Below are positions 11,499 through 26,367 of a DNA stretch of 64,000 nucleotides, in pieces. A model generated the notes under the pieces. It worked only from the letters and a program-made list of their open reading frames with translations. It did no database searches and was not told where the DNA came from. Position 1 is the stretch's first letter. Every line of letters begins with the position of its first letter. This DNA comes from Cololabis saira. Its lineage: Eukaryota; Chordata; Actinopteri; Beloniformes; Belonidae. A program made the translations under genes and the position numbers. The stretch lies in NCBI RefSeq assembly GCF_033807715.1, contig NC_084589.1, forward strand, positions 55,320,066 through 55,384,065, in the 5' to 3' direction.

Positions 11499-12209
11499 GT
11501 GTCGCTACCTGATTTGAGTCCCTACCCGATTTGAGTCACACATGCGCAGTCGCGTCCAACATCGTCGGCCATCTTGGAAAGCAAAATACGGCAACACCAC
11601 TTGGACAAACTATATACATAAAAATAAATGGAAAAACAGCAAACCCTCCATAGTATGTTTTAAAAACGAAATAAATAATTATATAACATCTATAAAGGTA
11701 CTATCAAAAGAAAATCAGTCTATAAATGATTTATGTGAAACCATTTATGTTTTAAAATGTCAATGCCTGTGATTATTTTATTTTGTGACTATTTTATTTA
11801 TTTATTTTTTATTTAATCTTAGAAGATTATCTCGGAAAAAATGTATAGCTATATCCCTAACTTATTGTGAGTAGAGTCTAAGATTAAATAAAAAAATAAA
11901 AAATAAAATAAAATAATCACAAAATAAATTAATCACAGGGGTTGACATTTCAACAAAAGTGTTAAAGCGTAGCAAGATTGTAACTTAGACTGATTTTCTT
12001 TTGATAGTACCTTTATAGATGTTATATATTTTTTTAATTCGTTTTTAAAACATACTATGGAGGGTTTGCTGTTTTTCCATTTATTTTTATGTATATCGTT
12101 TGTCCAAGTGGTGTTGCCGTATTTGGCTTTCCAAGATGGCCGACGATGTTGGACGCGACTGCGCATGTGTGACTCAAATAGGGTAGGGACTCAAATCAGG
12201 TAGCGACAC
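11499..12209. mobile_element. 711-bp foldback (near-palindromic) element
   Basis: Left arm begins TGTCGCTACCTGATTTGAGT and the right arm ends with its inverse; the arms pair for about 320 bp each around a spacer of roughly 60 bp near 11,821-11,880. Both arms contain CCAAGATGGCCGACGATG (reading outward), a YY1-like ATGGC context. The two similar short frames at 11,542-11,772 (+) and 11,933-12,166 (-) are simply the two arms and have no other support as genes. No clear target duplication. Mobilizing superfamily unknown. Confidence 0.85.
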
Positions 12210-12354
12210 TGGGCGCTGTTGAGTCGTTAGGCCACGCCCATTAATGCAAACCATTAAATATCACATTTATCACCAGGACTGGATTGGTGCAGAATTTGGT
12301 GCCTTTTGGGGCACGTTTAGGGGAAAAAAGGCCCTAATTTCGTCAATCGTTTCG

Positions 12355-13979
<1,625 letters not shown>

Positions 13980-13983
13980 TATA

Positions 13984-16440
<2,457 letters not shown>

Positions 16441-16763
16441 GCACACACACACACACACACATTTATATTAACTAAAATATTACTTCTGCTAAATTAAAAT
16501 ATATGAAGACATATTAATGTATTGTGTAGTATTAGGTTATGTAGAATTTGACTTAGGGTAAGTATTCGAGGTTAGGTCAGTGTTAGATGGATTTGATTAG
16601 TTCACAGATTTACTACAGTTAGTTTATTCAGGTTGTACAGGTTAACTTCTTGGCATCTCTTCCTGCCGCACGTCCTCCGGTGCACCTTGAGGTCAGCTGC
16701 AGGGTCTTCAGCTGGTGCAACCGTTCACTGATGCCCTAGCCATGCCACTCCCTGCAACTGACC

Positions 16764-17955
16764 TCACTGGGGTGTTGAGCCCCAACTGCTGTCCCTCTGC
16801 AACCACATCCAGAAACTCGCTTTCTCTGCCTCATCTGCCAATTCCTTGATGGCCTTCTTCAGGCTGTGACCGGTCATTCCCGCAGCACGAAGGGACCGGA
16901 TCGCAGACCCCCCCACAAAGCCCCCGCATCCCACCTCCACCGGGTGAATAGTCGCGGACCAGCCTCCTCCTCTGCACTCTCCGCCAGATCGCTGTACTTC
17001 GACCACTTGAACTCATGTGCTACTGGTATCCCCTCCTCCCAGGGCACAGTCAATTCAATGCTTCGGACTTTCTTGGCAGCTGTGGACCACATCACAGCAT
17101 CCGGCCTTAGCGTTGTCTGTGTGATCTCAGTTGGGAAGACCAGCTGCTTGTCCAGGTCGACGCGCATTTCCCAACTCTTTCCAGGGGTGAGCAGACGTCC
17201 AGATCTTCCGGTCACTGTCTTCTGTCCTACCTCTCCTGGTTTGATGAAGGCAATGTTTTGCCGATGGGGATCGGAGGAGTTGTTTGCCCCGACTCTGCAT
17301 CTCTCCAACTGCTCTGCCAACTTCCGCAGCACCTGATTGTGCCGCCACCGGAAGCGCCCCTGTGTCAGCGCGATGACAGGATGTGTTGGAGACCTGCATT
17401 GTCCTTGCTGCACAGGGAGCACTTGCCCTCGCTTCCGAACCACTGGGCAAGGTCTCGGGGGCATGGAAGGGTGTCATAGGCTGCCCTGATGAGGAAGCTG
17501 AGTCGTGACTGTGGAGTTCGCCAGATGTCAGCCCAGGTTATGACTCTGTTGATGGTGTCGTCCCAGTGAGTCCAGGCTCCTTGTTTACCCTGGGACACGG
17601 CCTTGACGAGGTAGCGGTCCTTCTCCACTTGTGAGACCTCTTCCACCACCATGGTCTTCCTCTGCTCCCTTGTGGCTTTGGACCAGAACTGGACCGGCTG
17701 CCCCCAGCCCAGCCCTGCCCAGCTGTCTTGGACTCTCCCCAGGACCTCCTTGTGTTGCAGCCTGGAAACAGCTTGCTCCACTTCATCCTGGGCTTTCCAC
17801 TTCCGCCCGGCGCGAACAGTCAGCTGTGCACCCTTCACTGCTTTGTCTCTGGATTCCCTCAGTTCGAGTACAGTTTGGAGTACAGTACATTTTTGTAACC
17901 TTCCAGTTGTGACTTGCGATTGTTTGAGTTCTCTGTTACCAGTCTGTCCGTCCAA
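16764..17955 (-). pseudogene. C-terminal piece of a LINE with restriction-like endonuclease (R2/HERO-like)
   Basis: Reading the minus strand from 17,955, three overlapping frames cover the end of a non-LTR polyprotein. First comes a post-RT segment with CSLCSKDNAGLQHILSS, part of the CCHC knuckle that precedes the nuclease. Then RPDAVMWS ... VRSIELTVPWEE near 17,000-17,110 fits the PD-(D/E)xK restriction-like nuclease core. Last comes GFVGGSAIRSLRAAGMTG ... KASFWMWLQRD. At least two frame changes, near 17,420 and 16,960, inactivate it, and the RT itself is missing, as expected of a fragment. Assignment to HERO rather than another R2-superfamily clade is tentative. Confidence 0.75.
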
Positions 17956-18872
17956 TCAATTACATTCACTGAATGTTAATTGTTTGAAATCTATCAATAA
18001 TCTCATCATAATGTACACAGATGGGCAGCAGCACCCGTGGCTCTCTCCAAATTTCTGCATGGAAATTTTCTAGTTTTATTAATTATGTACATAGCATCTA
18101 TTACAATACAAAAAGTCTCTGGGGGTGTTTCAGGAACCCAGAACAGGAACATTATTTCAACACAAGCTCAGATTACCGTTCTTCCACTTAAGTCTTTTAT
18201 TCATGCGGTCATTTCTGATAAAACCTTCGGCTGACATATGAGTTAGAAGATTCTTCATATGTTTGAACTAACGTTCTACAATTTCTGCAGCATTTTCAGC
18301 AGTTCAGTTCTCAGCATTCACACATGCATTTTTAATGGGAATATTGTTTTTCTAGTTCAGTTTTCCTTCTGGAGGCTCAGCTGAGACTGGTGTGAACCTG
18401 AGGAGTTCATGTGTTCACCACCTCGTCATCTTCTGATCAACAGCTTTCATTTGTTGTCGTTCTCCAGGTTGTAGTCTGCTTCCAGTTCCTGCTGATCAAC
18501 CAATCATGAGCGACTTCCTGTCCATACTACTACTACCCTTGTGAGTGACTTCATTCATGTTGGAAAAACGTTTACAGATGTTTTGAAGTTTTTTGCTGAT
18601 GTTCACGGTGGAAGCTGAAACCCCAGTGCACAGTTCTTCTGATACATGAACCTGTTCTGTACATGAACACAGAGTGTGTTCAAACTGGGAGTTTGTGTGA
18701 TTTAGATAATATTTTACCCAGGATTCTGGGTAAAATATTTTACTTACTTCTGAACTGACTGTTGGCTCATACTAAATTAATTCCTCCGTGTTCTTTCTCC
18801 ATCAGAAGACTGCATATAGAGTTAGTGTCAGCTGTTATTGGAAGACAATTCACCCCGAGATCAGAAAGAGAA
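17956..18872 (+). other. Mostly unique DNA; possible small host exon at 18,468-18,540
   Basis: No repeat is obvious. A candidate first coding exon has a pyrimidine-rich acceptor (TTCTCCAG) before 18,468, an ATG at 18,506 giving MSDFLSILLLPL, and a consensus donor GTGAGT at 18,541. It lies about 650 bp upstream of the open frame at 19,193 on the same strand and could be its 5' exon; this is inference from splice signals only. Confidence 0.3.
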
Positions 18873-19192
18873 TGGTTGATTCAATTCAATTCAATTCAAT
18901 TTTATTTATATAGCGTCTAATACAACAGATGTTGTCTCTAGACGCTTTCCAGAGATCCAGAACATGAACATGAACATAAACATAAACATAAACATAAACA
19001 TAAACATAAACATAAACATAAACATAAACATAAACATAAACCCCCGAGCAATTATTATATAAACAATGGCAGGTAAAAACTCCCTTAGTGGGAGAAAAGC
19101 CTTAAGCCAAACAGTGGCAAGGAAAAACTCCCCTTTAGGAGGGAAGAAACCTTGAGCAGGACCAGGCTCATAAGGGGGGACCCTCCTGCCGA
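18873..19192. repeat. Fish interspersed repeat with CAATTCAATTTTATTTATAT head and internal (AACATA)n
   Basis: Begins (TTCAA)n followed by TTTTATTTATATAGCGTCTA and ends GACCCTCCTGCCGAAGGCCAG, with GGCAAGGAAAAACTCCC in the middle; this layout recurs beside many fish genes. The interior carries about 14 copies of a 6-bp unit (ACATAA) at 18,962-19,042. Its right edge abuts the open frame that follows. Confidence 0.7.
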
Positions 19193-19969
19193 AGGCCAGA
19201 TGAAGCTTGCAACGGAAAACTGTACCGATCAAACCGTCCTGAAGTGGCTCCGAGAGAATTCAGAGTCCGGCACCTTCACCAAGCTGGTGGACATCTACAG
19301 TTTCCTGGAAAAACGCATCGATGAGGAAGAGAAGAAGGATCACGACAACACTGTGGACATCACCTTCGTAGCTCATGGGGACATCAGAGAGCCCATGATG
19401 CCGGCCTGCTGTTTGATGCCTCTGTCCTCCATCATGGACGTGGTTCTCTACGCTCCCTGGAACTCTGTCACAGCTGGGTTAGAATACGGCATCGCTACAG
19501 GGAGGATTAGACCTGAGCACAGAGTCTTTTACTGCCGCTGTAAAGACAGCTGTAAAGTTCCTGATAAAAATCACCGACCCACGAATCTCCCGGATCACTG
19601 GAACTCCATGAAAAGGGCTGGAAGACAGATGATCCCAAACATCAATCTATGTCCTCTCAAACCAGAGGATGGTGTTTGGAAAGCAGTTGAGACTCACATA
19701 AAAACGTACGGTCCAGTTGGAAGGAACCGCATCATCATCCCGTTCATCCTCCCAGATGGAGAGAATGTCCCGTTCTGTGTGGTCACCCTGGCTTTGTCTC
19801 TGGTGCTCCTCCAGTCCAGGTTCAAGGCCACCGTCCACCTCAATGCCTGTCTGGGAGACAGATCTACACGATCCAAGTCCGACAGAGAGTACCTGGAGAA
19901 GCAATACGCTTACGCTGCTGATGGCACGCGAATGAAGTGTTCAGAAGCAGCATATAGGACAAGGGCGTA
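19193..19969 (+). CDS. Unidentified host-like protein exon (AHGD ... NACLGD)
   Basis: An open frame continues from the flanking repeat; the likely genuine part starts at the ATG at 19,200 (MKLATENC) or, if an exon, at the AG before it, and runs about 250 residues to a TAG at 19,968. The composition is that of a globular protein: TFTKLVDIYSFLEKR, then ITFVAHGDIREPMMPA, LSSIMDVVLYAPWNSVTAGL, a Cys-rich patch (FYCRCKDSC), GRNRIIIPFILPDGE and a hydrophobic stretch before ATVHLNACLGDRS. The AHGD and NACLGD pair superficially recalls the His and Cys loops of caspase/CHAT-type proteases, but the spacing (about 155 residues) is long and no assignment is made. The reading frame ends inside a repeat (AAGGGCGTAGGTTTGG), so the gene is probably truncated by that insertion. 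Confidence 0.5.
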
Positions 19970-20165
19970 GGTTTGGTCTCAACATTGGTAGGGACGATAT
20001 AACGGTATAACCTGCATGTACTTTTATCTGGGGACGGGACATTAATAAGACCAAACAGATTGGGTGAACGGGGGTCAGGGCTACATTTGTCACGAATATG
20101 AACCTAATTAATTGATAGGCTAAATGATCAATGCAAAATAAATCTGTATTGACTTATACTAACTT
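19962..20165. repeat. Fragment of a fish DNA element (GGGCGTAGGTTTGG ... TAGGGAC)
   Basis: Starts AAGGGCGTAGGTTTGGTCTC followed by CATTGGTAGGGACG. A related end, inverted (GTCCCTACCGTCCCTTTGCA), lies at 39,612-39,640. The two may be ends of one element later split by the BEL insertion, or two separate copies; the sequence alone does not decide. Confidence 0.45.
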
Positions 20166-20955
20166 TCATGTGTATTGGTTCACCTGATACACGGTTCCAT
20201 TCAAACCTTTGTTTTCAAGAACTACTAAAGAAACATTTGGAAAACTTCCAGAATATTCCAGGATTTTATTAGAATCAGAATCCGAATCAGGTTTTATTGG
20301 CAGTTTCGAAAAACATGTATTTGACTTCGGATACACCGGCGACGACACAATGGTATTATGCGCCTATTTTTCCAAGGTTAACACTGGGATAGGGGGGGGA
20401 GGAGAAAACACATCTTCACACTGAGTACAATACGCAGTGTCAAGGTGCAAAAACACCTCGGCACACAAAGCAACAAACATCATAACAAGACTTGCATGTG
20501 GGTGTGGGGGTGGGTTACTAGGGGGAGGGGTCCCGGCACGGTGCATCCAAGTGATCGCCGCAGCTTCGTGGCGCTCGAAACCGGGAGACTGCGCTGGGGG
20601 GGCTGATAAGAGGGGGGGCGGGGAAGGCGTTGAGATGGGGGTGTGTGGTTATCAGCAAGTGTGTGTGTAGCGGTAAGTCTGTGAACTTCGCTCAGAGCTG
20701 CTCTCAGCCAATGTCCTTGATGTTATCAGAGGACCCGGTACAGTTCTTAAACATGTCCACAGGTGTTCCTGAGAGGGGAGGGTTAGTGGGGTCAGAGCCC
20801 CTAGTTTACATTCCACCAGGGAGATTGTGACTGGAGCAGCCGGCTAGGCTGCTCTGTCAAGGTCAGATTATATGATCAACAATTATATTGAAAACAGACA
20901 GACTCAGTAATTTTCCGTCTGCCTTCAGTCTCTGGTTCATCAATGGCGACTCCAA

Positions 20956-21440
20956 TCAGACGAATTTGTGATCAATTCCCGCCAAGCCGAGCTTCCAACT
21001 TCTCCAAGGTCTTCTCCATCTTACCAATGAGCTCAAAGACGCCGCCAGCCTGCGATTCTGTTCAAGAATCACATCCAGCTTACGGTTTTGCTCCCCCAAC
21101 GTTAAAGTCTGAGTGTTGATCACCTTGCTTGTCCCTTCAGCCACGTCCGGCAGCTCTGAAAGAGCCAGAACAGCTGTCGACGACTTACGCGTTTGTCGGT
21201 AGACCAGGAATCCCCCTCCTCCGATCAAGAGAAATCCTGCTATCGTAAATCCAATTATGAAGGCATCTTCAACGTCCTCGACAGACAGAATCACCAAACA
21301 CAACGGTTTCCAATGTTTCCAGGAATCCATTGTGTATCCAGCACTAATGTCCCGTCGGGGCAGGAGGGCTCCCTTACCCCCTGACTTCTCGTCGCAAAAA
21401 TGTGGTCAATTGTGCTGAGAGACCAGTTAATCAATTCCAT
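20956..21440 (-). pseudogene. Small single-pass membrane protein, one frameshift
   Basis: Start at 21,440 (MELINWSLSTIDHIF ... CPDGTLVLDTQW). Near 21,315 the frame changes: the same bases give WIPGNIGN in one frame and WKHWKPLCLVILSVED in the next, the latter continuing to a stop at 20,956. A strong transmembrane segment (AFIIGFTIAGFLLIGGGGF) follows, then a basic YRQTRK stop-transfer, and a C-terminal heptad-like LGEQNRKLDVILEQNRRL region suggesting a coiled coil. About 160 residues in all. No family is assigned. Confidence 0.5.
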
Positions 21441-21595
21441 GATTGTAGAGTTTGGGAGGAGTGAAAAGGAGAGACTCTGAAGACGAGACAGGACAAAAGC
21501 AGTAGCAGGGAAGATAGATAAGGGAGAGGAGCAGAGAAGCGTCCGCCTTCGCCGAGAGCCGGAAGAAGAAGAAGAAAGAAAGAAGAAGAAAGAAG

Positions 21596-21623
21596 AAATA
21601 TTGCAATTTAAATTGCAATATTT
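21596..21623. repeat. Perfect 28-bp palindrome
   Basis: AAATATTGCAATTT is followed immediately by its exact reverse complement. It sits between the TTCTTC-rich leader of the small membrane-protein unit and the BEL target site. It could be a fused pair of ends of a foldback element or a simple AT palindrome. Confidence 0.9.
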
Positions 21624-21680
21624 GAACATAATTTAAATTATATTAACATACACAATAAATACAAAATTATTAATAGTCTC

Positions 21681-22270
21681 TGTAAAAGGCCATAATGTGA
21701 GTTGTGTGTGAATATCCAAAAGGTAAAGTGGAAAAAAGAGAACAAATTAAAAAGGTAAATTCAAAGGGGCAAATTTGTTCTGGATTGTTGTAAAGCTTTC
21801 TTTTTGTTGTTTTGTTTGTTTTGTTTGTGTTATGGGATTTATTTTTTCTATAAACGTAAACTGGCACCGAGAGTTTAAGTGTTTCCTGCACAGGTGAGCT
21901 GTAGTTTACACACTCATTAAGACAGCTGCGGCTGGGTGCCGCATCGCTCTGGCCGGGCTGTTTGTGGACAATCGCAGGAGTGTGTGTTTCATTCATGGGC
22001 TGTTTGTAGACAATCACCGGAGCGTGCAATTCATTCATGGATTTAGTTGCATTCCTTGGAGAGCGCAGCGAGGTATGCACGGAATGTTTTAATAATGTAA
22101 AGATTTATGAATTCGTTGTGTAAATGGTATCTTGATGTCTGTTTTGTATATGTGTGTTTTTTGTAAAAACAAACAGTTTCACGGTCCCATAAGGATCATC
22201 TGAGAGGAAACAAATAAAAGACCTTATGCATCAGTCGATCTCACGCATCGTCATTCCAAGGGCTGTTACA
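21681..22270 (+). mobile_element. BEL 5' LTR
   Basis: Starts TGTAAAAGGCCATAATG and ends GGGCTGTTACA. An AATAAA signal (AAATAAAAGACC, near 22,212) lies about 55 bp before the end. Differs from the 3' LTR only at AAATTC/ACATTT (two changes) and TCCCAT/TGCCAT (one). The minus-strand open frame inside both LTRs is not conserved coding. Confidence 0.95.
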
Positions 22271-22756
22271 GTGAAACTCGACGCTACACCTGGGTCATCT
22301 GCTAAGCTGCTATGTTACACGCCGCTGCCGTTGCAGTCTGCACGCCTGCTCCTTTTTGATCTACACTTGCAGGCAAGATTGAACAACACGGACAGAGATT
22401 TAAGCGGAGGATTACAGGTGCAGTGAGAGACTGAAGTAAATTTATTTACTGAAACGAACTGAACTGTTGACTTTATTATTCTAAGACAAATTGAGTTGCT
22501 GCATATGGTGATGTTTGATGGAGTGAAGTTATATTTTTGGTTTAAATGTCAGTGAAATGAAGCTAAAGGGTTATGCATAAAATGTTAAATGATCAAATGC
22601 AATGTTAAAGATTTGTGTTGAAAAATGCTGACTGGTTTAAACTGAAATTCAGGTTTGGGGCATAAGCTTTATTTGAAACTTGAATAATCCTGTTTAGTTC
22701 CCTTTATGAGGGTTTGTCTGCAGCTAAATTGATTATTTCAAGTTATTAGAACATTT
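22271..22756 (+). other. BEL 5' leader before the nested LINE
   Basis: Non-coding leader between the 5' LTR and the inserted LINE. The primer-binding site should start at or just after 22,271 (GTGAAACTCGACGCTACACC), but I could not match it to a tRNA. The leader resumes at 26,763 and reaches the gag start at 26,864. Confidence 0.5.
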
Positions 22757-22783
22757 TACCCTTTTTCATAGTGAGTTGGGGGA

Positions 22784-25700
22784 TTGACTTCTGTGATCCA
22801 GGGGAAGCCCTGGATCACAGAAGATCTGAAGAAATTCTCTCGAAAAAAAAACAAACTCTATAGAAAATCAATCATAAATCCTTCTCGTACTAATATAGAA
22901 ATCTATAAGCAATACAGAAATCGATTTACAGCTTTAGTAAGGAAAACTAAGAAAAAATATTATGCTGATAAATTTAATATTGTCTCAACCTCATTAACCA
23001 CCTATTAAATCGTAGGAAATCACCTCTAGCCGCACCTACAGAGATGAAGGGGAAGGAAGGCACTCTTTTCAACCCAAATTAAGTGGCTGATGGGTTCAAT
23101 GATTTCTTTGTTAATGTTGGTTTCAATCTGGCATCTTGTATCAAGGCAGCTGATGGGAATCCCTGTGGCCTAATTAAAGGGCAGTTTCCCCCACTCTTAA
23201 ACCTGGATCCCCCGAATCCTCAGGAAGTCCATAGTATTATCATGGCATTAAAGAACTCGGCGGCTGGGCATGATGGCATTAAGTCTGCCCTCATCAAAGA
23301 GACCATTGATTTTATACTACCACCTCTTACCCATATCTTTTCATTATCCTTTCAATCTGGAATCATTCCCCAGGAATTAAAAATTGCAAAAGTCGTCCCG
23401 ATTTTTAAATCGGGTGACACTAATGAATTCGGAAATTATCGACCAATATCTATTCTTCCCTGTGTTGTGCAACTCAAGGTAGCTTGGCTGATTAGTTATC
23501 GAAGGGTTATTAATAATTTTATCAATAATTATTAATAATTAATAAAGTTGACTATTTATCAAATTGAATGACCAATATGATAAAATCCTCGGGGCACCAC
23601 CCTGTTCCTTAAGCAGGGAAATGATAACTTTTACAGCAGAATATCAGTCTCAGAAATTAAGGTTTATGCCTAGTATACAGTAATTGAAGGGTGAAATTCG
23701 AGCACTAGGCTCTGCTTAAACAAATCAATTTGTGACCAAATCTTGCATGAAATAACAACAACCACTCGTTAAAAAAATCAATCAGGATTTATTCACATAC
23801 GGGTATCAAAAGATGGTAAATAAATACCCAATAAATCCCGATGGCAAAACTACCTTATTACAAAACCATTACCTAACTAGAAAAACAACAATCAATAAAA
23901 TGCAGCATAAACGTTAAATGCATGGAATGAAAAGAAAAGAATCAAATGTAATAATAATAAAGATGATAAAGAACACAATAATGATAACGTACAGTAATAC
24001 GCATACAGTAATCTCATTAAACATAAGTTCAGCTTTACACCGTTCTAACTGACTGATCGCCCAAACACAGCCTCACGTCTCCTCTGGATTCTGCATCTGG
24101 GCTGCGGGTTCTGTCGGGGGTTCCAGTCCGATGCGGCCTCGTTCCTCTCGGCTTTCAGTCCAAGCAGCCTCTCGTCTCTCTCTCTTCTCCTTCGACTCTG
24201 AAGAAATAAAAAGACAGGGGTGCAGCAGCCGGGCGATCCCGCCCTGGTCAACGGAGCCTATCACGGCGTCTCGGTGCGCGCGGGGATCCGGTCCACTCGT
24301 CGGACGTGCGGGCTCCCGTCCGGGCTCCTGAGCGCGTGGGCCTCACGGACACAGGTGGCTGGGTGCTCCTCGGGCTGAGCTGGCAGGCTGACCGGAGGAT
24401 CAGGCCCTCCTCGGGAGAGAACTTAGAGCGGAGAGAGAAATTAGAAAAGAGAGAAACTTGGGAGCGCAGTGCGCTCCGTGGTAACGGGTCTTACGCTCCG
24501 CCGGACACTCCAGGCTCGAAGCGGCTCCCCCCCCCGTCTCGTCGCAGCGCTCAGGAATAAATGGGTAGATGCGGCCGTGGCTGCCTCGGTCGGCAGGCAC
24601 GTCTTGTCCGGTCCGCTGGCTGAGGGAGAGAGAGAGATGCACTGGGCAGGAGGGGAGTTTGAGTTCCGCGGGCTGCGTGATGTCACCAGCCCCTGGCAAG
24701 TGATTGGGTGCTTCCCGCTTTTGGGCTTGGGGCGGTTTTACTGAGAGGGACAGTCCCCCCCTTCAGGGCTCGCTTCCTGGGGCTCCACTGAGTCTGAACC
24801 CCCCCTGGTGTCGTCACCCCAGGGAGTCTGTTCCTGGTCCCTTTGCGTTGTCTTTTCCTTTGTTCCTCCAGGTCTGGCAGGAACCCTGCTGGGTTTGTGG
24901 GGGCTATACTGCGCCTGACCCCCCTCCTAGGTATCGTAAACTTACTATCTCGAGCTAGGCCGTGGGGGTCGTAAACGGACTATCTCGGCCGAGATCACCA
25001 GGAGGCACATTGCAGCCGATTTTCAGCTGAGCAGTTTCAAAGTTTCAAATATACACATTCACAAAATGTTCATACACATTTATAAGTCCAGAGTTCACGT
25101 GGGCGACGCCCAACACTGTATATCTAAAATTCTGGAAAAGCTGGTCTTTCATAGAATATCTCAACATTTTGAAATTAACAATATATTATATAAACACCAA
25201 TATGGTTTCCGAAAAAAATATTCCACAGAACATGCACTCCTCCAGCTTGTAAATAATATTTCCAACGCTCTTGATGATAAAAAATTTGCCTTAGGAATTT
25301 TCCTGGATTTAAGTAAAGCTTTCGATACGGTAGATCACAACATTCTTATCTCTAAGCTCTACAGGTATGGTGTGGCGGGAACCGCCCTTAACTGGTTCAA
25401 AAACTATCTGACCAATAGAGAACAATTTGTCCATCTTAATGACTTTTCTTCTAAAAAATCTAAAATCTTGTTTGGTGTACCCCAAGGCTCAATCTTGGGC
25501 CCTTTGCTATTCTTAATTTATATCAATGATATGCCTATGATGTGTAAAACATTTCTTCCTGTCCTGTTCGCAGACGACACTAATCTCATCGCTGTTCATG
25601 AGGATTTTCCCACTCTGATTAAATGTGCCAATGATGAACTTTCTTCAATTGCCCACTGGTTCCAACTTAACAAACTGACCCTCAATGTCAATAAATGCAA

Positions 25701-26367
25701 CTTCATGGTCTTTTGTAACATTAATAAGTTCTATCCCAAGGAGTTAGCCAAAATTCTAATAAATGGTAATGAAATCCTTCAAGTCAATTCAACCAAATTT
25801 CTGGGGGTTATTCTAGATGAACACCTCAACTGGTGTAGTCATATTGATCTCGTCTCCAAAAGATCCATGAAGATGCTAGGCATTTTGAGGAAAGTCCTCC
25901 CTTTAATTCATTCCTCAGCTTACTTAACCCTATATTATAGTTTCTTGTTCCCCCATTTAAATTATTGTAACATTGTTTGGGCAGCTAATTATCCGACTCA
26001 TCTAAGAAAACTACTCTTATTGCAGAAGAGGTTTCTGAGATTGATCTCCCACTCCTCTAGATATGCGCCATCTGCGCCTCTTTTTCTGAAGTATCGGCTC
26101 TTACCTATTGATAAGGTGAATGCCTATCAAACATGCCTTTTTATTCATAAGTTTATATACAGGAAACAAGATCTGCCTATTACTTTTCACAATTTCTTTA
26201 TTCTGACAACAGACTTTCACTCATATCAAACAAGGTTTAGTAACAATAGCTTATCTATACCGTCCTCCCGAACCTCAAGTCACCAATTCAACATTACTTA
26301 TAGAGGCCCCAAGCTCTGGTCTGACTTAAACTCTTCACTGAGGTCCACCTCCTCCCAATGCATTTAA
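22784..26367 (+). pseudogene. LINE A reverse transcriptase, split
   Basis: The first part (22,784-23,462) gives KPWITEDLKKFSRKKNK, a short gap with stop near 23,007, then NDFFVNVGFNLA and IVP-type RT motif 1 (KVVPIFKSGDTNEFGNYRPI). After the insert the second part (25,116-26,367) continues with ISKILEKLVFHRI, LDLSKAFDTVDH, GVPQGSILGPLLF and the catalytic FADDTNL at 25,567, then the thumb and C-terminal domain. This is an APE-type LINE RT of the CR1/L2/Rex broad group; clade not assigned. The end is cut short by a tandem duplication of about 38 bp (26,329-26,403) that brings a stop into frame after SSQCI. Confidence 0.85.
23463..25115. mobile_element. 1.65-kb LTR-like insertion in LINE A
   Basis: Ends are TGTTGTGCAAC and GCCCAACA, a TGTTG/CAACA inverted pair, and the LINE reading frame resumes precisely after it. 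The flanks repeat CTG (or CTGT depending on where the edge is drawn), a 3-4 bp duplication. The interior has no RT or transposase. The first 600 bp are AT-rich, while 24,040-24,960 is GC-rich with many CpG. The best reading is a solo LTR of a larger element, possibly retroviral; a non-autonomous DNA element remains possible. Short open frames inside (e.g. 24,306-24,560) have no support. Confidence 0.6.

Larger units (their letters stand above)
20266..21640 (-). mobile_element. Retroposon-like unit encoding a small membrane protein
   Basis: On the minus strand the unit starts with a TTCTTC-rich leader near 21,595, carries one short gene (21,440-20,956), then about 690 bp of partly G/C-rich non-coding DNA, and ends AATAAAACCTGATTC ... 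TTCTGATTCTAATA at 20,266, the kind of AATAAA plus short-repeat tail seen on fish LINEs and SINEs. No RT or transposase is present. Calling it a retroposon is inference from the tail. Confidence 0.4.

Noticed and set aside
11542..12166. Pair of homologous small proteins MRSRVQHRRPSWKAKYGN on opposite strands
   Set aside because: They are the two arms of the foldback element; similarity is explained by the inverted repeat.
21670..22080. 136-residue frame in the BEL LTR, repeated at 38,568-38,987
   Set aside because: Present in both LTRs only because they are near identical; antisense to the element and without recognisable domain.
24306..24958. GC-rich open frames inside the LTR-like insert
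   Set aside because: Compositional; overlapping frames on both strands and no domains.
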